A stretch of DNA of 64,000 bases. Origin: Erythrobacter aurantius. Its GTDB lineage: Bacteria > Pseudomonadota > Alphaproteobacteria > Sphingomonadales > Sphingomonadaceae. Position 1 is the first letter of the stretch, and every line of letters begins with the position of its first letter. Below, piece after piece: positions 36,155 through 45,249 of the stretch. A program made the position numbers and the translations under genes. The notes beneath the pieces were generated by a model. It was not told the DNA's origin. It did not search any database and worked only from the letters and a program-made list of their open reading frames with translations. The stretch spans positions 620,001 to 684,000 of the forward strand of contig NZ_CP090949.1 in assembly GCF_023823125.1 (NCBI RefSeq), read 5' to 3'.

Positions 36155-36265
36155 TTACAGGGCGAAGGCAACAGGGGGGAAACCTTCGCGTTCAACCGCC
36201 TTGTTGAGAATGATTAGCCGGTTCCGGCTTTCAGTTGAATGAACGCGGGCGGAATTCTGTCGCAT
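36155..36265 (-). CDS. Possible 36-residue small protein after lolA
   Basis: A short minus-strand frame starting MRQNSARVHSTESRN and ending in GFPPVAFAL, 28 bases after the lolA stop and about 40 bases before the strong terminator. AGGA stands directly against the ATG, which is too close for an ideal ribosome site. About 55% of its codons end in G or C, much lower than the flanking genes, so coding use is doubtful. It could instead be a 3'-UTR with regulatory function. Confidence 0.25.
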   Translation of the reverse strand: MRQNSARVHSTESRNRLIILNKAVEREGFPPVAFAL

Positions 36266-36292
36266 TCCTACAACTTTTCACCGCCCAACCGT

Positions 36293-36967
36293 TCAACGCG
36301 GGCGACGAGACGAACGGCGCGGATCGCGGAACTCAAACGTGCTTTCGGGCACGTCGATGCCGTACCGGTGATTCGAAAGCCGCACGGTGGTTCGGTAGTT
36401 CTGGGCGTCCCTCGCGACCCAGTTCATCAGCTGCAATCCGCCCGGTGCACTTGGATTGCGCTGGAAATTCATGATGATCCGGCCGAATTCCGGCCTGTCG
36501 GGGTCGCGCACGTCGACGCTGATTACCTGGGACGAGCCGGTGTCCACCAGCGTGCCGTATTGCTTCACGTCGCGATTGGGATCGAGCAGCGCGCCCAGCG
36601 GCGAATTGCGGATCGGCCAGCGTTCGACCTGATTGACCTCGTAATCGATCATGTAAAGCGAGCGACCGTTCGACACGACCAGAAGATCGGCATCGCGGCC
36701 ATAATCGAATCGGATCTTGCCCGGCCGCTTGAGCGTCATCGTCCCGGCGACCGAGCGCCCGGCCCGGTCGGTCTGGGTGAAGTCAGCCTTCATGGTGGAG
36801 ATGCTGCGCAGCGCGGTCACGGCGCGATCAAGATCGCCCGGATTGCTTTGCGCAGCCGCCGGAGCGCTCAATGGCAGAGGCGCCTGCCCCGATGCCAGCG
36901 CAAACGAAAATGCTCCGGCGCCCAAAAGCGCCAGAGCCGTACGGAGGATGAAAGGCTTTTTGCTCAT
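36293..36967 (-). CDS. lolA: Outer-membrane lipoprotein carrier protein LolA-like
   Basis: A 224-residue periplasmic protein with an N-terminal signal (MSKKPFILRTALALLGAGAF and following, cleavage near PAAAQS). The mature domain shows MKADFTQTDRAGRSVAGTMT, KRPGKIRFDY and VVSNGRSLYMIDYEVNQVER, which are the open beta-barrel segments of LolA. LolA moves lipoproteins from LolCDE to the outer membrane. It lies near xth and within about 20 kb of ftsK, genes that often neighbour it in alphaproteobacteria. The N-terminus is longer than in E. coli. Confidence 0.9.
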   Translation of the reverse strand: MSKKPFILRTALALLGAGAFSFALASGQAPLPLSAPAAAQSNPGDLDRAVTALRSISTMKADFTQTDRAGRSVAGTMTLKRPGKIRFDYGRDADLLVVSNGRSLYMIDYEVNQVERWPIRNSPLGALLDPNRDVKQYGTLVDTGSSQVISVDVRDPDRPEFGRIIMNFQRNPSAPGGLQLMNWVARDAQNYRTTVRLSNHRYGIDVPESTFEFRDPRRSSRRPR

Positions 36968-37034
36968 GATCGCCCAGCTACTGCGTGAGCGTTGAACTGT
37001 CGATGAATTCCGGCGAGCGGAACCACGCGAGATC

Positions 37035-37202
37035 TTACTTGATCTTCGCTTCCTTGAACTCGACGTGCTTCTTCGCGACCGGATCGTACTTCCGGAACGA
37101 CATCTTCTCGGTGATGTTGCGCGGGTTCTTCTTGGTCACGTAGAAAAAGCCGGTGCCTTCGGTCGACACGAGCCGGATCTTGACGGTTGCTGGCTTCGCC
37201 AT
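37035..37202 (-). CDS. rpmG: 50S ribosomal protein L33
   Basis: A 55-residue basic protein too short for most ORF cut-offs. It reads [20 protein letters not shown], then [14 protein letters not shown] and ends EFKEAKIK, a clear bacterial L33 without zinc-binding cysteines (the C-minus form). A TTGACT hexamer at 37308-37313 on the minus strand may be its -35, but the -10 is not convincing. The next gene downstream is lolA, 67 bases away. Confidence 0.96.
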   Translation of the reverse strand: MAKPATVKIRLVSTEGTGFFYVTKKNPRNITEKMSFRKYDPVAKKHVEFKEAKIK

Positions 37203-37334
37203 GACGGTATCCTAAAATCGGGTGAGGCCGGTCCGGCCCGAAAAACAAAGGGCGACGCTTGGCGCGCCGCCTCACAGACGCGCGCCTCTGGGCGATTCAC
37301 GGGGAAAAGTCAAGCTTCGGTGCCGTGACCCGCG

Positions 37335-37751
37335 TCACCAATCCGAACGCGAAGGTTTGCCGCGGTTGGCCTTTACCTCGCCGCGCGCTTTCTTTGCCTT
37401 CAGCCGCTGGGTTTTGCCGACCCGATTGAGCCGCGTCCTGGCACGCTTGCGCGGCGCGCGATGTGCGGCCTCAAGCAGCTCTTCGAGCTTCGCCCGCGCT
37501 TCCTGCCGATTCGCTTCCTGTGTGCGGTGTGTCCTGGCCGTGATCAGCAGATCGCCCGAAGCGGTCAGTTTCGACCCGGCCAGCTCGCGCAACCGCGCAA
37601 ACACCGGGGGTGGCAGCCGCAGGGCATAGACGTTGACCCGCAGTTGCACTTCGGTCGCGACCTTGTTGGCGTTCTGACCTCCCGGCCCCGATCCGGCGAG
37701 GAAGCTTTCCTGAGCCAGCGCGTGAGCGCGGTTCAGAACCGTTTCATCCAT
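37335..37751 (-). CDS. arfB: Ribosome rescue peptidyl-tRNA hydrolase ArfB
   Basis: A 138-residue protein with the release-factor GGQ motif in SGPGGQNANKVATEVQLRV (about 20-30) and a highly basic C-terminal tail (RKRARTRLNRVGKTQRLKAK) that probes the mRNA channel. It hydrolyses peptidyl-tRNA on stalled ribosomes. The start MDETVLNRAHALAQES at 37751 overlaps the upstream pseudouridine synthase stop by eight bases. A longer frame to 38090 lies in another frame of that gene and is not used. Confidence 0.93.
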   Translation of the reverse strand: MDETVLNRAHALAQESFLAGSGPGGQNANKVATEVQLRVNVYALRLPPPVFARLRELAGSKLTASGDLLITARTHRTQEANRQEARAKLEELLEAAHRAPRKRARTRLNRVGKTQRLKAKKARGEVKANRGKPSRSDW

Positions 37752-38445
37752 CGGGCAATTCCGGGGCGGGCGGTGCGGACAGTCCGGCGCGCACGAAATC
37801 CTCGGGGAAGGGCGCGTAGGCAGTGATCCTCGATTTGCCTTCCCGGTCCAGCGTGAGAGTTTCAGCGTGAAGCATGGTGCGCGGTGCGCCGGTATGCTGC
37901 CCGTGGATCGGCCCATAAACCGGATCGCCCAAAAGCGGAGCCCCCAGCCCCTGCAGCGCATGGACGCGCAACTGGTGGGTACGCCCGGTTTCGGGGCGGA
38001 ACCGGATGAGCGAGCGCCTGCGATCACCCTCTCCGATGGTTTCCAGCAATTCCCAATGCGAAACAGCCGGTTTGCCCTTCTTCGCCGCAATCATGCGCCA
38101 ACCCTTCTCGGCCGAGCTGATTTTCGAAAGCGAAAGCTCGATCGTGCCCGATTGCTCGCGCGGTTCGATGTCGATCACGGCAAGATAGGTCTTGCCTACC
38201 AGCCGATCCTCGAACGCCTTGTTGAAACGCTTCAGCGCCTTGGGGTTGCGGGCGAGCAGCAGGCAGCCGCTGGTGTCGGTATCAAGCCGGTGGACCGCCA
38301 TCGGGCGACGCTGAAATCCAAGCTTCAGTTCGTCGAGATGATCGTCGAGACACTTCCCTCCGCGCCGGGGACGGTCGACCGGCAGCCCTGCCGGCTTGTC
38401 AATCACCAGCGCTTCGCCGTCTTCATACAGGATCGGGATGGTCAT
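37744..38445 (-). CDS. RluA-family RNA pseudouridine synthase
   Basis: A 233-residue enzyme. The catalytic Asp is in HRLDTDTSGCLLLARNP (about 52-68), followed by KTYLAVIDIEP and the C-terminal ETGRTHQLRVHALQGLGAPLLGDPVYG, all hallmark RluA motifs. It lacks an S4 domain. Target could be 23S rRNA or tRNA. It is coupled to arfB downstream. Confidence 0.92.
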   Translation of the reverse strand: MTIPILYEDGEALVIDKPAGLPVDRPRRGGKCLDDHLDELKLGFQRRPMAVHRLDTDTSGCLLLARNPKALKRFNKAFEDRLVGKTYLAVIDIEPREQSGTIELSLSKISSAEKGWRMIAAKKGKPAVSHWELLETIGEGDRRRSLIRFRPETGRTHQLRVHALQGLGAPLLGDPVYGPIHGQHTGAPRTMLHAETLTLDREGKSRITAYAPFPEDFVRAGLSAPPAPELPDG

Positions 38446-38480
38446 GTGCGTCTTTCAGGCCGTGTGGCCATGTCAGGAGT

Positions 38481-40295
38481 TCAGATCAGTTTTGCAGCGA
38501 ACAGGCCGCGCATCGCATTGCCCAGCTGGAACCCGCCGGCAAGGTCATCGAGCGTCAGTTCGGCTTCGCGGGCCTGCCCTTTCTCTATCAGATAGGCGCG
38601 CAAGACGCCGGGCAGAAGCCCTAGTCTGGCAGGCGGGGTCAGCAGCACGCCGTCACGTTCAACGAAAACATTGGTGTAGCTGCCTTCGGTCACCAGACCG
38701 TCGGCGCGAACCAGCAGCGATTCCACAGCGTCCACGCGCTTTGCCGCGTCCAGCGCGTCCTCGTAAAATCCTCGGTCAGATGTCTTGTGGGCCAGACGCC
38801 AGTCTGACGGATCGAGCGGATTGGGCAGCGCGATAACCGGAGCCGGACTGGGCAAGGGTGCTGGCAGCGGCCCGGTTTCCAGCGCCGTCGCGCCGCTGCG
38901 CGATGCCAGCAGCCGCAGCTTTGCCGGTTCTTCCAGCTCGAAGCACAGTGCCTGAATCTGGTTGCGCGCGGCATGGCGATCGAATTCAAAGCCCAGCGCC
39001 TGCGCGCTTCGCTTCATCCGCTCCAGATGCAATTCCAGCAGGGCGATGCCCGTTTCCGGGTCGAACGCCATAGTCTCGATCAGGTCGAACGCGGCGGCAG
39101 TGTGATCTGGAGAAGATCGCCGGGCGAACCCTGCCTTGACCTCGCATTCGCGACGTTCGGCCTGGCTGTCGCTGTCGGCGACGATGGCTGATCCGACACC
39201 CAGCACCGCGTCGCCCTGACCGTTTTCGATCGGGGTGAGGCGCAGCGTACGGATCGCGACGTTGAAAGCGGCGCTGCCATCGGCACCGATACGCCCGATC
39301 GCGCCGCAATAGGGGCCGCGTGCATCGCGTTCGACTTCGTTGATCAGCTCCATCGCGCGGATTTTCGGTGCTCCGGTGATCGACCCGCATGGGAAGATTG
39401 CCCGCACCAGATCAATCGCGCCCCTGCCATCCGCCAATTCTGCGCGGACCGTCGAAACCATCTGGTGCACGGTGGGATAGGTTTCGACCGCGAAGGGCGT
39501 ATCGACCCTTACGCTTCCCGGCTCCGCCACGCGGGAAAGATCGTTGCGCATCAGATCGACGATCATCAGGTTTTCGGCCTTGTCCTTGACCGATGTCGCC
39601 AGTTCGCCGGCCAAAGTTGCGTCAGTCACGGGGTCGTCCGAACGGGGGCGGGTGCCCTTCATCGGTTTGACCTTCGCACTCTTGCCATCGAGCGCGACGA
39701 ACAGTTCGGGCGAAAAGCTGAGCAGCCAGTGCGTCCCGTCAAAGATCATCCCGCCATAGCCTGCGCTCGCTGCCGAACGCAGCGCCGCGTAAAGCGCCAC
39801 CGGATCGCCGCGATAGGACCCCGCCAGCGGATAGGTGAGGTTCGCCTGATAGATGTCGCCTGCGTGAATCGCTTCGCGCAGCGCCGCAAACGCCGCATCA
39901 TATCCGCCGGGCGACAGCTGCGGGTCGAGCGGGCCAATGCTGGCGCTGCCCTGAGTTCGGGCGGACAGCCATTTCGGCACGTCGGCGGCGGCAATGCGCT
40001 CAGGCGGATCGAATGCGCCGAGCCATACAAGCGGTCCGTTCGCGCCGCTGCGAGCATCGGCCAATCCTGCAAGCTTAGGCTCAAGCGCGAGCCCTGCTTC
40101 ATAGGCAATATAGCCGGCAATCTCTGATCCGGACTGTCGCGCCCGCTCAGCCGCTTCAAGCGGGACGGACACCTCCGTCGCCCTGTACGCGACGAAAACT
40201 TCGCGCGGCGCCGAATAGACCACCGCATCCGCCGCGCCATCCGCACGCGCATCGTCCAGCAATACGAATATCTGTGTCGGTTCGGCCTGACCCAT
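38481..40295 (-). CDS. pabB: Aminodeoxychorismate synthase/lyase fusion (PabB-PabC)
   Basis: A 604-residue bifunctional protein. Residues about 1-370 are the chorismate-binding PabB part, with KPMKGTRPRSDDP, CGSITGAPKIRAMELI and GAIGRIGADGSAAFNVAIRT. From about 395 the class IV aminotransferase fold (PabC) follows, with LAHKTSDRGFYEDALDAAKR (PLP Lys) and LVTEGSYTNVFVERDG, ending ELTLDDLAGGFQLGNAMRGL. The pair makes 4-aminobenzoate for folate. A glutamine amidotransferase partner (PabA) is not next to it. The start at 40295 is 106 bases from the divergent HerA-like gene. Confidence 0.94.
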   Translation of the reverse strand: MGQAEPTQIFVLLDDARADGAADAVVYSAPREVFVAYRATEVSVPLEAAERARQSGSEIAGYIAYEAGLALEPKLAGLADARSGANGPLVWLGAFDPPERIAAADVPKWLSARTQGSASIGPLDPQLSPGGYDAAFAALREAIHAGDIYQANLTYPLAGSYRGDPVALYAALRSAASAGYGGMIFDGTHWLLSFSPELFVALDGKSAKVKPMKGTRPRSDDPVTDATLAGELATSVKDKAENLMIVDLMRNDLSRVAEPGSVRVDTPFAVETYPTVHQMVSTVRAELADGRGAIDLVRAIFPCGSITGAPKIRAMELINEVERDARGPYCGAIGRIGADGSAAFNVAIRTLRLTPIENGQGDAVLGVGSAIVADSDSQAERRECEVKAGFARRSSPDHTAAAFDLIETMAFDPETGIALLELHLERMKRSAQALGFEFDRHAARNQIQALCFELEEPAKLRLLASRSGATALETGPLPAPLPSPAPVIALPNPLDPSDWRLAHKTSDRGFYEDALDAAKRVDAVESLLVRADGLVTEGSYTNVFVERDGVLLTPPARLGLLPGVLRAYLIEKGQAREAELTLDDLAGGFQLGNAMRGLFAAKLI

Positions 40296-40401
40296 GTTTC
40301 ACGCATTAGCCCAAACGCGCGCCAAGTCGAGACCTTGACCGCTACGCTTTGGCTCTGCACACCGCCTGAAAGCACTTCGGGGTAAGGGAAGCATACAGAA
40401 C

Positions 40402-41976
40402 ATGAGCGACATTTTTCTGGGACTGGGCGGCAATGGCGAAAACCAGAGCCTCGCGCTGTCGCGCGCGAACCGGCACGGACTGATCGCCGGGGCGACCGGC
40501 ACCGGCAAAACGGTGACGCTGCAGGGACTCGCGGAAAGCTTTTCTGCGGTAGGCGTGCCGGTATTCGTGGCCGACGTGAAGGGCGATCTCTCCGGGATCG
40601 CCATGCCCGGCTCACCCACTTTCAAGCATGCCGACAAGCTGGAAAGCCGGGCCAAGGAACTGGGCATGGAAGACTATGCCTATTCCGACAATCCGGTGGT
40701 GTTCTGGGACTTGTACGGAGAGCAAGGCCACCCGATCCGCACCACGGTCAGCGAAATGGGCCCGCTGCTGCTCGCGCGCCTGCTCGATCTCAACGAGACG
40801 CAGGAAGGCGTCTTGCAGATCGTCTTCCGCTATGCCGACGAAAACGGGCTGCTGTTGCTCGATTTCGGCGATTTGCAGGCGATGCTGCAATGGGCGAACG
40901 AGAACGCTGCAGAGCTTTCCGGCAAATACGGCAACGTGTCGAAACAGTCTGTCGGCGCGATCCAGCGCCAGTTGCTTTCGTTTGAAGCCCAAGGCGCGAA
41001 TCACTTCTTTGGCGAGCCTGCGCTGGAGATCGATGATTTCCTGAAAGTGGACGAACAGGGTCGGGGCCATGTCAACGTGCTTGCTGCCGACAAGCTGATG
41101 CGCGGACCCAAGCTCTACGCCACTTTCCTCCTGTGGCTCTTGGCCGAATTGTTCGAGACGCTGCCCGAAGTGGGCGATCCGGAAAAGCCAAAGCTCGTGT
41201 TCTTCTTTGACGAGGCGCACCTGCTGTTCGACGATGCGCCGAAGGCTTTGCAGGAAAAGATCGAACAGGTCGTGCGCCTCATCCGCTCAAAGGGTGTGGG
41301 TGTCTACTTCGTGACGCAGAACCCGATCGACATTCCCGAAGAAGTCGCAGGGCAACTGGGCAACCGCGTGCAACACGCGCTGCGTGCCTTCACCCCGCGC
41401 GATCAACGCGCGATCAAGGCTGCGGCGGAAACCTTCCGCATCAATCCCGATCTCGATGTGGCAGCCGCGATCACCGAACTGAAAGTGGGTGAAGCGCTGG
41501 TTTCGACGCTGGACGAAGAGGGTGCGCCCACCGTGGTTCAACGGACGCTGATCAAGCCGCCGCGTTCGCGCCTTGGCCCGGTCACGCCAAAGGAACGCGC
41601 GATCATCCAGTCGATCAGCCCGTTCGAGGGCAAATACGACACCGCGATTGACCGCGAAAGCGCCGAGGAAGTGCTGCTGGCCAAGGCTCAGGATGCGGTC
41701 GATACCGCCGAAGAGGTGGCCGAACAGGGCGAGGAAGAGGTGCGCAAGCGCTCGCGCAAATCGACCTCGATCTGGGAAAAGGCGATCTCGCGCGGGACGA
41801 AGGTTGCCGCGGGCGGGCTGGCCGGTGTGGCAGCGGCCAAGGTGCTGGGCAAGAAAAGCCGCGCCGATCCGGTGGCGTCGGGGATCACATCGGCGGCCGG
41901 CTCGATTGCTACCGATCTGGCTGGGCCGATCGCGGGGCGTTTCGTTCGCAACCTGATTGGCGGGCTGATGCGGTAA
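40402..41976 (+). CDS. DUF853/HerA-like DNA-binding ATPase
   Basis: A 524-residue P-loop ATPase. Walker A is [12 protein letters not shown] (about 32-40), Walker B is [15 protein letters not shown] (about 265), and [20 protein letters not shown] with [20 protein letters not shown] fit the VirD4/HerA-like DUF853 group. The C-terminus has a small hydrophobic glycine- and alanine-rich segment (about 470-524). Family members are thought to be hexameric translocases; the exact role is unknown. The stop abuts the convergent sensor kinase gene. Confidence 0.9.
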   Translation: MSDIFLGLGGNGENQSLALSRANRHGLIAGATGTGKTVTLQGLAESFSAVGVPVFVADVKGDLSGIAMPGSPTFKHADKLESRAKELGMEDYAYSDNPVVFWDLYGEQGHPIRTTVSEMGPLLLARLLDLNETQEGVLQIVFRYADENGLLLLDFGDLQAMLQWANENAAELSGKYGNVSKQSVGAIQRQLLSFEAQGANHFFGEPALEIDDFLKVDEQGRGHVNVLAADKLMRGPKLYATFLLWLLAELFETLPEVGDPEKPKLVFFFDEAHLLFDDAPKALQEKIEQVVRLIRSKGVGVYFVTQNPIDIPEEVAGQLGNRVQHALRAFTPRDQRAIKAAAETFRINPDLDVAAAITELKVGEALVSTLDEEGAPTVVQRTLIKPPRSRLGPVTPKERAIIQSISPFEGKYDTAIDRESAEEVLLAKAQDAVDTAEEVAEQGEEEVRKRSRKSTSIWEKAISRGTKVAAGGLAGVAAAKVLGKKSRADPVASGITSAAGSIATDLAGPIAGRFVRNLIGGLMR

Positions 41977-43428
41977 TCAGAGCGGCAGGCGCAATTCCGC
42001 GCGCAGCCCTCCGCCCTCTCGGTTTCCAAGCACCAGGTCGCCCCCATGCTGCTGCGCTATGGCGCGGGCCAGCGTCAGCCCCAGCCCGGCACCCCCGGTC
42101 GCGCGGTTGCGCGATGCTTCGCCGCGGGTGAAGGGCTGCATCATTTCCTCGATCCGGTCAGGGGCTATGCCCGGCCCGTCGTCATCCACCCGCAGCACCG
42201 CCGTGTCGCCATCGCGCAAGATGCTGATCCGTGCCGCCTCTCCATATCGCACCGCGTTGGAGACGAGATTGCGCAGCGCCCGCCTTACCCAGGTCACCTG
42301 TACATCCGCGACAATCCGGGGAAGCTCGGCAATGGTCACAGGGTCGCCCAGATCCTCGAATTCCTCGACCACTCCCAGGGCGAGCTTGCCTAGATCGACC
42401 GTTTCTCGCCCGCTTCCATCACGACCAACGCGTGACAGGGTGAGAATATCGTCCAGCGTGGCGGTGATATCCTCGATGCTGGAAGCCATTTTCTGGCGCT
42501 GGCTTTCGTCTGGCACGCTTTCGATGCGAACACGCAGGGCGGCGAGCGGCGTCTTGAGATCGTGCCCGATCGCGCCAAGCATCACGTCCTTTTCGTCGAG
42601 CATGGCTGCGATCCGCGCCTCCATTGCATTGTGCGCGGCAATCAGACGGCGAGTATCGGCCGGGCCGCGCTCTTCCAGGCGAACCACCTTGCCCGGCTGG
42701 CGAGAGAAATCGTCAAGCCGATCGGTGAGATCGGCAAGCGGGCGGGTGATCCGGCGCAGCACCAGATAAAGAAGCGATACCAGCACCAGCAGGATCACCA
42801 GCGTCTGCAACAGGATCGTCGTGATGCCGCCTGTGCCGCGCGGCAATTCGGCCTGTCGCACCGTCAGCCATCCGGCGTTGCCCGGACGTTCGACAGAGGC
42901 CACCAGCAAGGTGCGCTCCTGCCAATCGGGTGGCGGTGCAGACGGGCGCATCTGGATTGCGTTGACGACGAATGGATCTGCCGCAGCCTTTCGCCGGGTC
43001 ACGCGGACTTCGCTCACGATGATATCCTGCATCGTCAGCATGTCGCGCAGTGTCGTTTCATAGGATGCTAGCCGGCGTTCGTCGGCACCGACGGGAGAGA
43101 CCTCGCTCGTCTCCACCCCCAATCGCAAGCGCCGGGCAAGCGTGGGTTCTCCATCATCCCCGATGCGCTGCGCCCTTTCCGCTCTTCTTGCGGCACGACG
43201 CAGCGCATTGTCCTGCCTTCGGCGGTCGCCCAATCGCGAATTCAGGCGTTCGGCCCGGTTCTGTTCGGCAATGATCCTGAAGGCGATGGAACTGACGATG
43301 GCGGTTTCGCGCCGGTTTTCGGATGCCTGGAACAACAGCACGGCGGAAATTGCCTGCGCGACAAGCAGCCCGATGGTGAGCACCAGCATGACCTGACCGA
43401 GCAGGCTGGAAGGGATCAACCGCTTCAT
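41977..43428 (-). CDS. Sensor histidine kinase
   Basis: A 483-residue EnvZ-type kinase. Transmembrane helix 1 is about 7-29 (LLGQVMLVLTIGLLVAQAIS), a periplasmic region runs to about 195, helix 2 is at about 200-222, then HAMP (ITRPLADLTDRLDDFSRQPG), the phospho-acceptor His in LGAIGHDLKTPLAALR (about 295), and HATPase with NLVSNAVRYG, DDGPGIAPD and GGAGLGLTLAR. It overlaps the response regulator by four bases. The upstream EF-hand gene suggests a calcium-linked signal, by position only. Confidence 0.94.
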   Translation of the reverse strand: MKRLIPSSLLGQVMLVLTIGLLVAQAISAVLLFQASENRRETAIVSSIAFRIIAEQNRAERLNSRLGDRRRQDNALRRAARRAERAQRIGDDGEPTLARRLRLGVETSEVSPVGADERRLASYETTLRDMLTMQDIIVSEVRVTRRKAAADPFVVNAIQMRPSAPPPDWQERTLLVASVERPGNAGWLTVRQAELPRGTGGITTILLQTLVILLVLVSLLYLVLRRITRPLADLTDRLDDFSRQPGKVVRLEERGPADTRRLIAAHNAMEARIAAMLDEKDVMLGAIGHDLKTPLAALRVRIESVPDESQRQKMASSIEDITATLDDILTLSRVGRDGSGRETVDLGKLALGVVEEFEDLGDPVTIAELPRIVADVQVTWVRRALRNLVSNAVRYGEAARISILRDGDTAVLRVDDDGPGIAPDRIEEMMQPFTRGEASRNRATGGAGLGLTLARAIAQQHGGDLVLGNREGGGLRAELRLPL

Positions 43429-44186
43429 CTCGCGCTGTCGGGCGATGGGGCGATCCGCTTTACCTGTGCGGCAAAGCGATACCCGCCTCCGCGCACGGTG
43501 AGGATCAGTTGCGGATCGCGGCTGTCGGCTTCGATCTTGCGCCGCAGGCGACTGATCTGGTTGTCGACGGCGCGATCGAACAGATGGGCCGCGCGTCCTT
43601 GCACCAGATCGAGCAGCAGGTCGCGGTCCAGCACCTTGCGCGGGCTATCGAGGAAGGCGCGCAAGAGACGGAATTCTGCGGTGGAGATCGGGACGGTTAC
43701 GCCTTCGGGATCGGTCAGTTTGCGCTTCAGCGGATCAAGCATCCAGCCTTCGAACGCATAGTGCCAATCCTCCATCTCCTGCTGCGGCGACGTCCCGCGA
43801 CCGACCCGGCGAAGGACGGTGCGGATGCGGGCGACAAGCTCGCGCGGCTCGAACGGTTTGACGACATAGTCATCCGCGCCCAGTTCCAGCCCGACGATCC
43901 TGTCGGTCGCCTCGCCGCGTGCGGTGAGGAAGATGACCGGCAACTGCCGCGTTTCGACCAGATGGCGGCACAGCGAAAGACCGTCCTCCCCCGGCATCAT
44001 AATGTCGAGCAGGACGATATCCGGCCGAATTTCTGTCAGCACCGATCGCGCAGCCGCCGCGCTCGCCGCTTCGGTAACGCCGAAGCCCTGCGCGGTGAGA
44101 TACTCGGCCAGCGGCTCGCGCAGGGTCGGTTCGTCATCGACCAGCAGGATGCGGATTGGGGCGTCGTCGTCCATCAGGGTGTTCAT
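43425..44186 (-). CDS. OmpR-family response regulator
   Basis: A 253-residue regulator. The receiver domain has acidic pocket VDDEPTL, phospho-acceptor Asp in VLLDIMMPGEDG (about 63) and Lys in DDYVVKPFEPREL; the C-terminal winged helix has AHLFDRAVDNQISRLRRKIE, with LTVRGGGYRF at its end. The start MNTLMDDDAPIRI was chosen over an open frame reaching 44375 through the EF-hand gene. An 11-bp stem-loop ends seven bases before this ATG. Partner of the adjacent kinase. Confidence 0.93.
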   Translation of the reverse strand: MNTLMDDDAPIRILLVDDEPTLREPLAEYLTAQGFGVTEAASAAAARSVLTEIRPDIVLLDIMMPGEDGLSLCRHLVETRQLPVIFLTARGEATDRIVGLELGADDYVVKPFEPRELVARIRTVLRRVGRGTSPQQEMEDWHYAFEGWMLDPLKRKLTDPEGVTVPISTAEFRLLRAFLDSPRKVLDRDLLLDLVQGRAAHLFDRAVDNQISRLRRKIEADSRDPQLILTVRGGGYRFAAQVKRIAPSPDSAR

Positions 44187-44193
44187 GAAAGCA

Positions 44194-44235
44194 GCCGGAC
44201 CGGCGCGCAACCCGTGGGAAGCAGGCCGGTCCGGC
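44194..44235 (-). other. Strong intercistronic stem-loop between EF-hand and regulator genes
   Basis: GCCGGACCGGC (44194-44204) and GCCGGTCCGGC (44225-44235) pair perfectly over 11 bp with a 20-base loop. On the minus-strand mRNA the second arm ends seven bases before the regulator ATG and covers the place of its ribosome site. No long T-run follows, so partial termination, RNA processing or translational control are the options. Confidence 0.6.
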
Positions 44236-44253
44236 AATTTATCGGTTTCCGGA

Positions 44254-44961
44254 TCAGTTTGCAGGCCGTTGGCGCTGCATCCGGCGTTCGCCACGCTGTT
44301 CGCGCATCGCGCTGCGGGCGGCCTCGCGTTCGGCAGCGGTGATGGTGCCGGAACCATCGGTGTCGACCTTGGCAAAGCGGGCTTCGATTGCTGCGTCGAA
44401 TTCGGCTTTGGTCACGACGCGATCCTGATTGGTGTCAGCCTGACGCAGCATCCGCATTCCGCGCTGGCCGCCGCGAGCTTCGCCGCCGCGTCGGCCCTGT
44501 CGTGCTTCGGCGCGCTCTCCGCGCTGGCCGCGCTCTCCACGAGCCTCGCGGGCAGCCCGAAGCTCGGCTTCGGACAGGGCGCCGCTGCCGTCGCTGTCAA
44601 AGCGTTCAAGCATGCGTTGCTGGCGTTCGGCCCTGCGTTCAATGCGCTTCGCCTCACGCGCTTCCTGCGCTGCGGCCATTTCGGCGGGCGAGATTTCACC
44701 GTCGCCATTGGTATCGGTCTGCGCAAAACGAGCGGCGCGGCGCGCCTCGCGGTCTTCGGCGCTGATCTGGCCGTCGCCATTGGCATCCATCCGGGCAAAC
44801 CGGGCGGCGCCGTGAGCCTTGGCCTCGGCGAGCGAAATTTCGCCGTCGCCATTGGTGTCGGCTGCCTGCGGTCCGCCGTGCTGCTGGGCAATGGCGGCAC
44901 CCGCCCCGCCCAAGGCCAGGGCTGCGGCCGCAATCGAAAGGGTCAATGTGGTTTTGCGCAT
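44254..44961 (-). CDS. Exported EF-hand calcium-binding protein
   Basis: A 235-residue protein with a signal peptide (MRKTTLTLSIAAAALALGGA, cleavage near AIAQQ). Six EF-hand loops are seen: DTNGDGEISLAE, DANGDGQISAED, DTNGDGEISPAE, DSDGSGALSEAE, DTNQDRVVTKAE (weaker, loop positions 5 and 9 are off-consensus) and DTDGSGTITAAE. Between loops 4 and 5 is an Arg/Gly-rich repeat (about 145-170). It should bind calcium in the periplasm. It precedes the two-component genes on the same strand, so it may be a sensor accessory or simply their target. Confidence 0.9.
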   Translation of the reverse strand: MRKTTLTLSIAAAALALGGAGAAIAQQHGGPQAADTNGDGEISLAEAKAHGAARFARMDANGDGQISAEDREARRAARFAQTDTNGDGEISPAEMAAAQEAREAKRIERRAERQQRMLERFDSDGSGALSEAELRAAREARGERGQRGERAEARQGRRGGEARGGQRGMRMLRQADTNQDRVVTKAEFDAAIEARFAKVDTDGSGTITAAEREAARSAMREQRGERRMQRQRPAN

Positions 44962-45249
44962 GATCGTAATCCTCGTCCTCTTGGTTCGTCACAAGAGTTG
45001 CGACGAGGCGCCGGAGAAGACTTCGGGCACCTTGCTGCACCGGTTGGGCATAGGGGCAGGCCCGCCCGGCAGGTAACGCCGCATCGTCAGGGGAGGGGTG
45101 CCACTGGCAACCTCGCCGCAACTCATGACACCCGTTCTAAGGCGGGCGTGTCGCAGGATTATGCCGAAAGACGGCAAAAGTGTCGCGGATTGTATCGCAG
45201 GGGCGCCGTCGTTCATCCAAGCGCCAGAAAAGCCCGCCTTTCAGTCCCT

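Noticed and set aside
37285..37313. Promoter of rpmG starting with TTGACT
   Set aside because: The hexamer at plus 17 is CAGAGG, a poor -10; kept only as a remark in the rpmG entry.
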